Shown: positions 1-9,462 of the stretch, piece after piece
Position numbering within the stretch: the stretch's first letter is position 1
Layout: each line of letters starts with the position of its first letter
NCBI GenBank assembly: GCA_949358305.1
Contig: OX442315.1
Span: forward strand, 27,616,427-27,680,426
DNA length: 64,000 nt
Reading direction: 5' to 3'
Origin: Strigamia acuminata
Taxonomy: Eukaryota > Arthropoda > Chilopoda > Geophilomorpha > Linotaeniidae
The notes under the pieces: generated by a model
What the model was told of the DNA's origin: nothing
Seen by the model: the letters and a program-made list of their open reading frames with translations, nothing else
Databases searched by the model: none
Made by a program: the position numbers and the translations under genes

Positions 1-620
1 TCGCTCGGCAGTCCTGTTTGAAATAAACCCCAATTACCCCGATTACAATTATCCGAATAAAACTTGTTTCAGTTATGAATTAATGGGAAACAATTTATTA
101 ATCGCCCTTTAAAACGATTTTCTTTTGTTATTATTTTTCCTTCTCGTTATTTTTTGGCATAACTCAAGTTTTTGTAAGGCTTCGTTTTTCCGTAATTTGA
201 CTAAGAAATTCGCCGATAGACGCCGAATTGATTGGTCGAGTCATGTAACTAATTTTATTAATGACCATTTAATGTAATGGGAGCTGTAAACCCCCATGGG
301 GATTTAACCACGTTAAAATTTTGGAGCGGCTATTCATTGAAATCTCATTTCTTATTCGATGGCAGGATTTATGCAATAGGAGTAAATTTCTCTCGATAAA
401 TTACTTAATTATAAAAAGGCGGAAGTTCATAGTCTGGACTTGCAAGGGTGAATTAGAAACATTCCCCAAATGTCCCGTGCTCTACTAATTCCCATATACC
501 TATTCAAGAAGACATAGCCCTTGTAATCTTACTTAGGCATTTATTTGTTACCTAAGTAAAATAAAAAAAAATTCACTTACAAATCTTTATTTCACAATTT
601 TATATTACTCGAAACAAAAT
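1..620. other. Intergenic; no gene recognised
   Basis: No reading frame of note and no recognisable family on either strand. The right part is probably the 3' UTR and downstream flank of DAD1, which ends at 621 on the minus strand. AT-rich with no clear repeat. Confidence 0.5.
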
Positions 621-1030
621 TCATCCAATGAAGTTCATGACAACCAAATGCAGAATTACATTAGCGAATATAAAATCGGCAAAACCACGTTCTGGACTGA
701 TGTTTTGGAATTGTCCTTTGTTCTGGACGTTCACTTGTAACCGCAAGCACACTGGAAAAGCATTAGAGCACGTTAGAAATGATAATCTGATGAAAAAATG
801 TAATTTAACTTATACGTACCACCCAACACGAACGAGCCGACGCACGAGATGAATCCGGACAAAAATGAGTTAAATGGGTAAGTGCCCACTAACATGCAGT
901 AAAGGAATTGCACAATGCCGGTGAGCATCACATACAGCAAATAGGCATCGACCAGTTTTAGTTTTCTGGGTGTGTTTGAAACATATTCGTCGTATAGACG
1001 ACCTAGAACGGTCTTAATATTTGCCGACAT
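621..1030 (-). CDS. DAD1: DAD1, oligosaccharyltransferase subunit
   Basis: Small integral ER membrane subunit of the oligosaccharyltransferase complex, which transfers the glycan in N-glycosylation. Two exons, complement(621..751, 820..1030), joined by a 68-bp GT-AG intron. The product is 113 aa, the usual length for DAD1. Family signatures are clear: [11 protein letters not shown] near residue 23, [18 protein letters not shown] in the middle, [19 protein letters not shown] near the end, and the C-terminal VVMNFIG. An in-frame ATG lies 120 bp upstream, but the family start (MSANIK) is at 1030 and is preferred. The gene is divergent from PSMD7. Confidence 0.96.
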
Positions 1031-1548
1031 TATGGAACCTGGCAGTCCTGTGCTCACGAATTCGAATCGTGATCTCGGACGTGGCACATCGGATGGCGGG
1101 CGATTGCCGGACTTTATTTTTCCATGAATTTTTGTTTTATTGGTCATCAAGTAAATATGTTTTTTGGGGACACTTTAATTTCTGAGATGGAAATTTAGGC
1201 TAAAATATCAACTTCTCTTACGGACTTTTTAAGTCACGTTTACGCTAACACTATATCGCAAACAATACATGGCGCATGTATACAGATCACACGTGCGGAT
1301 GCGCTTAGGTCATAGCTTCGGTGCATGGAATAATAAATAAAATAAACATAACAAATTCTTATTTTTAAATATTTATTTATAAATTTTTTCACAAGATTTT
1401 TGCTCAATCGTGTGAGTTTTTAACTTTGACATATATTGGGTTTTACATTTCGGCTAACAGATGTCGCAGACAGAATTTTTCACTTCCGGTTTGTGTGTTG
1501 GTGCTGCAAGTCATTGTGTTTTGTTGACTACTTACGAGAAGAAAAATC
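1031..1548. promoter_or_regulatory. Divergent spacer between DAD1 and PSMD7
   Basis: This 518-bp gap separates the start codons of two divergent housekeeping genes and must hold both promoters. No TATA box sits at a convincing distance from either start. No other feature is visible. Confidence 0.4.
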
Positions 1549-2858
<1,310 letters not shown>

Positions 2859-2872
2859 TTGCTAAAACAATA

Positions 2873-3060
2873 ATACTAAGTGAAAGTTTCCCATTGTCTT
2901 ATGTATATAACAAATAAATTTGTTGTAAAGAAAAGGATTAGTGTTTTTTGTGAATTATTTTATTTAAACTCAATTTATGCTAATCGCATTGGAAAATCCA
3001 ACTGAGGAACTGAAAAATCACTATGGAAAATTCGAGGAAAATTCTCAGATTTTCTGATTG
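2873..3060 (+). repeat. Duplicated segment (copy A), PSMD7 3' UTR
   Basis: This segment, including the PSMD7 polyadenylation signal, is similar to 13279..13444 in the same orientation. Shared blocks include ATACTAAGTGAAAGTTTCC, CAAATAAATTTGTTGT and CATTGGAAAATCCA. By eye about three quarters to four fifths of bases match, with several short gaps. Confidence 0.8.
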
Positions 3061-3389
3061 TTGTTTGTTGTTGAGTTGGAATTTATAAAATAAAATAAAT
3101 AATTCCGGTTTGGAGCACTAAATGGCGCAGTGGATTTTTTTCAAAGAGAAGCACTCGACTCTAGCGATTGTTTTCATTTAGCATTGCGTTGGTTTGAAAT
3201 CGATTATATATATATTTTTGAGAATCGGATTTTCGAAAAATCGATTCTCATAATCCACGTGTGGGATGGACACGGGATGGATTCATGGATTCTTTGGATT
3301 TCGACCCGATTTCAACTCGTTTTTCTGGCAGCCATTTTGAAATCTAATAGATCGGCGGTGGAAGCACGCTTCAAAAATGTAAGTTTATT

Positions 3390-3447
3390 TAAATTATTAT
3401 TATTATAAAAAAATTATTATTATTATTATTATTATTATTATAAAAAA

Positions 3448-3485
<38 letters not shown>

Positions 3486-3531
3486 TATTATTACTATTAT
3501 TATTACTATTATTACTATTATTACTATTATT
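3390..3531. repeat. ATT trinucleotide microsatellite
   Basis: About 140 bp of (ATT)n, interrupted by two A-runs and, toward the right, by regular ACT triplets. The flanking stretch 3061-3389 holds no recognisable gene; a 92-codon frame there has no family signature. Confidence 0.9.
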
Positions 3532-3534
3532 ACC

Positions 3535-3660
3535 GGCCGCATTTGTGAGATCGAATACGGCCGGTGTTCGGCCGACTACCGGTGCTTGGTTTCGACGGAA
3601 AACTAACTTGTAAGCACTTTTTGGCCGTATTTGTACGATCGAATGCGGCCGGTGTTTGGC
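3535..3660. repeat. Two GC-rich 38-bp repeats with GGCCG ends
   Basis: Two copies, 3535..3572 and 3623..3660, offset by 88 bp in direct orientation. Each runs from GGCCG(C/T)ATTTGT through GATCGAAT to CGGCCGGTGTT(C/T)GGC. They stand out as a GC-rich island in AT-rich DNA beside the ATT microsatellite. Possibly the end of a dispersed element; I cannot name it. Confidence 0.6.
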
Positions 3661-3750
3661 AGATTCTCCATTCTTAAATAAATAATAATAATAATAATTT
3701 ATATAAACTTACACCTTTGCAAATCATAACTGCACATGCTCAAGATAATC

Positions 3751-3810
3751 AAAAACTTGATTATACTTGTATAATCACAGACCTGATGTCTGTGGTATAA
3801 TCAAGTTTTT
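3751..3810. repeat. 60-bp near-perfect hairpin
   Basis: The outer arms AAAAACTTGATTATAC (3751..3766) and GTATAATCAAGTTTTT (3795..3810) are perfect 16-bp inverted repeats. Inside is a second perfect stem, CACAGAC with GTCTGTG, around a 5-base loop. It may be a small foldback relic; no flanking duplication is obvious. Confidence 0.85.
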
Positions 3811-4134
3811 AGAATCGGATTAAAGAAATTTGGAATTGAATGCACCTAATGCTTTTAAAACCAGCAATACATCGACTGATAAATAAATCCATTCGTTTCG
3901 CTGCGGTGTTCTTTTTTATTTTATTTTATTTTTTCAAAGATTCCAAAGTTACTTTTTACAAAAATCCAACGAAGTCTAAATCTCACAAAAATCTATTTTA
4001 TCAAAACAAATTTTATCCCAAAACCTACTTCACGTCCAATGCACGTTCTCTTTCTACGCAGTCTTGTTCGTTTTCGCTGTACGTTCGATACATGATTTCG
4101 TTACATTCTCTATACGTAACTGCTTATTCTCCTG

Positions 4135-4142
4135 TATATAAA
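4135..4142 (+). promoter_or_regulatory. TATA box of the BC-box/LRR gene
   Basis: TATATAAA lies 60 bp upstream of the ATG at 4195. A pyrimidine-rich initiator-like stretch (TCATTTAGATTTCA) follows about 25 bp later. The spacing suits a focused core promoter with a short leader. This is unusual here, where the other genes show no clear TATA box. Confidence 0.5.
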
Positions 4143-4194
4143 ATCCTCCTACTCATTTAGATTTCAATTCATCCTTCAAGTAATAGTTTACAAC

Positions 4195-5565
4195 ATGCCG
4201 CGCAGGAAATCAGCATCGAGTCTAGAGGAATTGTGTCTTCAAGTGGTTTCTACTAATTTCGATAGTTTGCAAATACAACTGTTGGAACAACCTAATAGGG
4301 TTATTCACAATGTACACCAACATTTTAGTCGCACTTTTCGCTATCGTACTAGTCGTCGTGTGGAGCCAACCGTTTTTATTCACTCTGGCACCATAGAGTT
4401 AAATCAATTCGATATGTTTTGTCAGCCCATATATCCTTCTGTATTAGATGAAGTAGGAGAATTCTGTAAAAACCTTGTACATTTAGACATGCAAAATCAG
4501 TCCGAAGTGGAAATTCCAGCTAAATATGTAATCAAATTGCTGCAGAAATTGCCACAACTTGAAAGGTTCGGATCTACAAGTGAAAATGAAATCACGGATG
4601 AAGTCCTAGCTGCGATTGGTAAACATTGTTTGCAATTACGATATCTTAACATATCCTTTAGCCAACGTTTTACTGATAATGGGCTGCTTTCATTAAGCAA
4701 TTGCAAGAAACTAGAATATTTGGATATAGTGAATACTAAAATCTCATGCCATGGGTGTGTTCTCATTTTAAACCAACTGCCACTTTTAAAACGGCTTTTA
4801 AGTGGTTGGTGGGAATTTGGTCTGATTAGTCTGTTAAAAGAACAGTTCAAATCAGAGAAAACGTTACCTACGTATTCCATCAATGAAGTGTTGTATGTGA
4901 ATGACTTCCAATCAGTTACAAACAATACTGAAGATATTATATTTGTGACTACCATTTTTCCTAATTTAACCAACTTAGTGATAGATGCATCGTTATCACC
5001 GACTAGTCTGGATTTGAATGTTGTTTTGGCGCGGGCACACCGATTGACCAAACTACAACTGTTTCATTTTACATCAGTTAATCTCAAACTTATTAATTAT
5101 TATTGCCCATTATTAGAAACTTTACTTTTGAAAGCTTGTACTATTAGCTTGTACGCTGAGGATGTACATGATTTAGCTAAGTATAATTTCTTCATAAACC
5201 TACGTGAAATATACATATGGGATAATATTCATGACATTACTGACATTAGTGAATCATTGAAAATGTTAATTAGAATAAGTCCAAAATTAGAAGATTTAAC
5301 CATTGGATATTGTCCAACATTTACTGATAAGTTAATTTCAGATCTAGTTGAATTGGATGCACTGAAAAATCTAAAAAGTCTGAAATTTTTCTCATGTCAC
5401 GCAATCAATCAAGATATGATAATGAAGTTATTAGAAATGGGAAATCTAATTGAGGTTTTAATAATACACCATTGTTTTAATATTAATTTGTCAGTTTGTA
5501 AAGAAATTGACACTTACATTAGATCAAAGAACTTTAATTTAAAATTTAAGTACATTGTGTTGTAA
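4195..5565 (+). CDS. Intronless leucine-rich-repeat protein with an N-terminal BC-box
   Basis: A single exon encoding 456 aa, with no signal peptide or membrane segment. Residues 9-17 read SLEELCLQV, which fits the Elongin BC-box pattern (S/T/P)LxxxCxxx(hydrophobic). Known BC-box/LRR proteins such as ZYG11 and ZER1 are CUL2 substrate receptors, so by inference this could be one. From about residue 85 onward there are irregular leucine-rich repeats of the RI/AMN1 type, for example LRYLNISFSQRFTDNGLLSL, LEYLDIVNTKIS and LEDLTIGYCPTFTDKLI. There is no armadillo region, so it is not a full ZYG11. A long antisense frame at 4497..5051 is a shadow. Possibly an arthropod-specific or retroposed family; the lack of introns is unlike its neighbours. 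Confidence 0.8.
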   Translation: MPRRKSASSLEELCLQVVSTNFDSLQIQLLEQPNRVIHNVHQHFSRTFRYRTSRRVEPTVFIHSGTIELNQFDMFCQPIYPSVLDEVGEFCKNLVHLDMQNQSEVEIPAKYVIKLLQKLPQLERFGSTSENEITDEVLAAIGKHCLQLRYLNISFSQRFTDNGLLSLSNCKKLEYLDIVNTKISCHGCVLILNQLPLLKRLLSGWWEFGLISLLKEQFKSEKTLPTYSINEVLYVNDFQSVTNNTEDIIFVTTIFPNLTNLVIDASLSPTSLDLNVVLARAHRLTKLQLFHFTSVNLKLINYYCPLLETLLLKACTISLYAEDVHDLAKYNFFINLREIYIWDNIHDITDISESLKMLIRISPKLEDLTIGYCPTFTDKLISDLVELDALKNLKSLKFFSCHAINQDMIMKLLEMGNLIEVLIIHHCFNINLSVCKEIDTYIRSKNFNLKFKYIVL

Positions 5566-5689
5566 AATGCCAAACAGATTGTAATTTTCCATGATTTTGT
5601 GTAGGTTTGAACAAACCATTATGATTATCCCAATAACAACTTCCGGTTTGTGCAATTTTCCAAAAATCAATTAAGCATAAAAAAATTAA

Positions 5690-6512
5690 AATTTGGGCTG
5701 CGTTGGGCCTTAGAACAGGTCATTCCAAACATTATAAAAAAAATAAAAATAAAAAAAGACTCATTTTTAAGCGCTGTGGACTGGAAAAACAAAATAAAAT
5801 TCTGATTTACGGCAAGTGTTGGTTTGGGGATGTGAAAGTTTGGAAATCTCCAATCCATCGATGAAATAATGTATCCGTATGTTTACAGAGACATTTTAGA
5901 AAGAAATCTTGACAAATAAAAAAATATTGGTGTTGATTGTTGCAACAAGACAACAACCAAAAACATACAACGAAATTTGCGCGAGAGTATTTCACACCAA
6001 AAAAAAATCAGACAACTTTGATGGCCTTCTCAGTTATTTTAACCTTAATCCAATTGAACATTTATGAGATAATTTCTTGATTTGGAACTAATAGTTCTAG
6101 AAAAAACATACCATGGTTAAAATTAACAATTTTTGAAGATTGGTGTAAAATATTTCCATCAGTGCTGCTGAAATTGCTTGAAAGTATGGCTGAATGATTG
6201 AAAGCAATACTACAGGCTAAAGGAGGGCCAACAAAGCCTTAAGCAGGCATTGTTGTAAGGTTTCTCGATGGTAAACAGAGTTTGTAAACTTACTTTTGCT
6301 TTTGCCTCTTACTTTTTGATGTCACTTCACACAAAAATTTATTTCTCAGAAACTAATAGATAGATTTTTATAACATTTTAGGTGAATAAAGTAGGGTGTT
6401 GTACAAGCTTCCAGTTAAAATTTCATTAATTTTCCTCTCTTTTTTTTCCCGAGATACAGCCGGGAGTATCAACAGGATGCGTTTATAAACTTACTTTTGC
6501 CCCCCACTGTAT
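5690..6512 (+). mobile_element. Decayed Tc1-like transposon, 5'-truncated
   Basis: Broken transposase can be traced on the plus strand: KIWAALGL-like near 5690, then around 6022-6075 the hallmark WPSQ...NLNPIEHL with frameshifts and a stop in place of the tryptophan. The end is LQAKGGPTKP-stop near 6211-6242. The right terminal repeat ends CCCCCCACTGTA at about 6511. The 20-bp block GTTT(G/A)TAAACTTACTTTTGC occurs at 6281 and again at 6481, the paired direct repeats of an IR/DR-type Tc1 end. The left end is missing. Not functional. Confidence 0.8.
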
Positions 6513-6920
6513 ATGCAGCCGAGCAGAATGTCAGTCACCACTCACTATTGTCACGGGTATAAGCAATAGAACTCAAGCGAGGGACATGTTGAAAAAGTGA
6601 TTACACTTGGCTTCACACATTGGCGCGAAAAGAACTCAGCTCGATTAATGCTAATTTGTGTTAAACTAGCTTGGTCATTTTGCTCATGAAGGAAAAAGGA
6701 TTTTAACCGGTATGCAGTTTCTACAGGTAATTTGTTTAAATTAATGATGTTTTATTGTTGGTTATTAATTTTATTTTGTTCTTGTGAAATTTAGGCAGTC
6801 GATGGTCATCAATGAAGCAGGCAATGAAGCAGTCATCAATGAAGCATTTGCTGTTTATTTTACTTGTTCTATTTTATTTGTTTTATTTTACTTGATTTAA
6901 GATTGTGTAAGATTGTGTAA
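6513..6920. other. Intergenic; no gene recognised
   Basis: AT-rich flank of the Tc1 relic. A small direct repeat of CAATGAAGCA(G) words occurs near 6810-6850. Nothing else is supported. Confidence 0.5.
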
Positions 6921-8390
6921 TTTTAATGGTGGGCGATAAATTCAGATGCATTTTTTGCTGTGTAGTTTCAGCAAGTTTTGCTCGTGTGCGATAAATTCGG
7001 ATGCGTTTATTGGTTTTGCTGTGTAGTTTCAATAAATAAAATAAAATATATAAATAAATAAATAAATAAATCCGATACATTCGGATGTGTTTTGTGAATT
7101 TGCATAGTGAAGCTTTGATTTGAACGGTAAGCGATAAAATCGAATGTGTTTTGTGAATATGCAGTGAAGTTCCAACAAGTTTAGCACGGCAAGCGATAAA
7201 TTCGGATTCGTTTATTAGTTTTGCTGTTTATTAGTTTCTACAACTTTTGCACGGTGGGCAATAAATTTGGATGGATTTTTGAATTTGTAGTGAAGTTTCA
7301 ACAAGTTTGGCATGATAAGCAATAAATTCGGATACATTTATTGGTTTTGTAGTTTCTACAAGTTTGGCACCGTGGCGATAAATTTGTAAGTGTTTTATGG
7401 ATGTGCAGTGAAGTTTCAACTAGTTTTACACTGTGAGCCGATATATTCGAATGCCTTTTTGGGTTTGCAGAGGAGTTTCAACAACTTTAACGGTAGGCGA
7501 TAAATTCGGATGCGTTTTGTTGACTTGCAGTGAATTTCAACAAGTTTAGCACAATGGACGATAAGTTTGGATGCATTTTTGAACTCACGGTTTATATTCA
7601 AACAGATTTTGAATGTGGGCAATAAATTCGAATACGTTTATTGAATCTACAGTAGAGTTTTTAGCTTATTTTACTCGTGTGCGATGATTTCGGATACGTT
7701 TTGTGGATTTGCAGTTGAGTTTCAACAAGTTTTGCACGCGGGCCATAAATTCTAATAGGGGCCGTCCATAAATTACGTTAGCCAATTTTTGCGTTTTTCT
7801 TCCCCCACCCCCCCCCCCCCCCTGTAACAAGGTCGTAACAAATCCGCACACCCCCGCTCGAAAATTACGTAACAAAACTGACCATCCCCCCCCCCCCAAA
7901 TTTTGATACAAATTCAGTAATTGCAATTTTAATTTAAGAATGATATTTTAAAAATTTAGTTTTTATGAATACAGGTATATTTTTGACTTTTTAAACTTCT
8001 TCCCAAGGCAAACTCTTGCTTTTTCAATGTTCACAAGTACCACCCCGTAAAAAAATTTGAAACCTTCTCCTCCTCCCCCCTCCCCTTTTAAGGCGTTACG
8101 TAATTTATGGACGGCCCCATACGGTTTTTGGATTTTCAACAAAAGTGGTTTAAGTGTGAACAGGGCATAACACGTTTTTTCGGGCTCGCATAGTTTAGTT
8201 CTAAGGTTCTAAACATAGGTTTTGTGCGTGGGAAATAAATTCTTTTTCGTTTTTTTGGATCTCTATTTCAGATTCAATCGGTTTTCACGAGAGCATTAAA
8301 TTCGGATACGTTTTTTGGACTCACAGGTTAGATTCAAACAAATTTTGAATGTGGGCAATAAATTCGGATACATTTTTGGGATCTACGGTG
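6921..8390. repeat. ~61-bp minisatellite, interrupted by a MITE
   Basis: Degenerate tandem repeats with a period of roughly 60-65 bp. Each unit carries GCGATAAATTCGGATGCGTTT, a TTGGATTTGCAGT segment, and AGTTTCAACAAGTTT(T/G)GCAC. Unit starts are visible near 6923, 6990, 7132, 7193, 7258, 7318, 7376, 7437, 7496, 7558, 7618, 7680 and 7742, then 8230, 8290 and 8352. The gap is the MITE at 7758..8118. Short minus-strand frames here are repeat artefacts. Confidence 0.85.
7758..8118. mobile_element. 361-bp MITE with GGGGCCGTCCATAAATTACG ends
   Basis: The left end GGGGCCGTCCATAAATTACGT is matched by ACGTAATTTATGGACGGCCCC at the right end, perfect inverted repeats of at least 20 bp. The inside contains C-runs (7804-7822 and 7886-7897) and further ACGTAAC words. 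Flanks show a 3-bp ATA duplication (7755..7757 and 8119..8121). Removing the element restores the AATTC(G/T)AATACGG portion of the minisatellite unit. No coding capacity. Elements with very similar ends are common in arthropod genomes; the superfamily is not assigned here. Confidence 0.9.
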
Positions 8391-8434
8391 TAGATTTCGT
8401 AGATTTTGTTAGCGATACAGTGTGTACTTTTCAG

Positions 8435-8569
8435 AGCGCAACCGAATATAACTGGGGTACAAATTGCGGCCGTTCCCCACACCGATGTGATAATTGCAAG
8501 CGGTGCTACTTAATATCCGTACCGGTCAAAAAAGTGTATTGCCCCGGTAAATATTGTAAATTCAAATAG
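8435..8569 (+). other. Possible cysteine-rich exon, unrecognised
   Basis: After a TTTTCAG acceptor-like site, an open frame of 44 codons ends at a TAG. It has six cysteines spaced C-x6-C-x2-C-x2-C-x11-C-x4-C and several basic residues. It could be the last exon of a small cysteine-rich protein, but upstream sequence is the minisatellite and no start exon was found. It may also be chance or debris related to the zinc-finger remnant at 8932. Confidence 0.25.
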
Positions 8570-8931
8570 GTGACTCTAATACATATTCATATATCTTTTA
8601 TTAGATGAATCGATTGCAATTATGGTCCATTTGTCTATTGACATGCGATAGTTACTAGCAGTTTCGTATTGTTGCCAAGCTCGTTGATTGGGAAACGAAA
8701 AGCTTTTGAAGCAGCTCGGTACAAATTATCCTGTCCCATTACTTCTATATGTTGAAGAAATTAAGTGATTTATATTTATTCTTTGCAGAACAACTGCCGA
8801 ATCAAATTCTCTTCCTCACCAATTTACTCGATAAAACGAACGAAATGTTCAACCAGTACGAATTTAAATTTACACGCAAAAATGGAGATATTTATTTATT
8901 TACTGGTATTTATTTTTTGTTTCTACCGTAG

Positions 8932-9116
8932 GTTTCCCGGTTTCAAAGAGCTGCGTGGCTGACACATTTGGATTTATTGATCGCGTGTGAATTATGCGGA
9001 AGAAAGTTTTTCCCCGAACGACTCGGAAGTTCACTCGCGATGGTGCAAAGGAATCGACGACGTAAAGAGATTCTAAATTCTCTGCACTCTGTACAGAAAA
9101 ATTGGACAAAAATATA
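8932..9116 (+). pseudogene. C2HC zinc-finger remnant with a frameshift
   Basis: After a CCGTAG acceptor, a 61-codon frame includes CELCGRKFFPERL, the first half of a C2HC (ZNF474/ZC2HC1-like) finger. In that frame the second half is lost. In the +1 frame, from about 9024, the sequence reads VHSRWCK, which supplies the expected histidine and cysteine. One extra base near 9024-9025 therefore splits the finger. An upstream candidate exon begins at 8789 after TTTGCAG, but I could not fix its frame. Best read as a decayed gene; a sequencing error is possible. Confidence 0.5.
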
Positions 9117-9462
9117 GAAATGGATCGGACTGATTTTATTTTCTTGATTAAAAACGTGAGAAATACGAAACCAAGTTGTTTAAATTAAAGTTATTTCTCC
9201 AAGAAACATTGAAATTGACACTCGAAAATGTTTTTTTTGAATCATCAATGAGTTAAGTGCATCCCCGCAAACTCTTGACTAAAATTATTACAACCGAGTT
9301 TGAGCCTTTCATTAGCGTGTTGTACCACACAATGTTGTTTGCATTGTAGCATCACACAACCTCCGAACAATAAACTGGTACTAACAGTAATAGGTAAGAT
9401 TTTTTTGTTATAAATGTAAGTTTTTCAAAAAAACAATTAAAAGTTAACACAAAACTATATGA
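9117..9462. other. Intergenic; no gene recognised
   Basis: AT-rich, with no supported feature. The right part is the 3' flank of the minus-strand gene ending at 9463. Confidence 0.4.

Noticed and set aside
4497..5051. 184-codon open frame antisense to the LRR gene
   Set aside because: It lies entirely within the coding sequence of the plus-strand gene, has no family signature, and follows from the codon composition of the sense strand.
6921..8390. CRISPR-like regular repeat
   Set aside because: The period is one continuous degenerate unit without conserved repeats and unique spacers, and the window is clearly eukaryotic.
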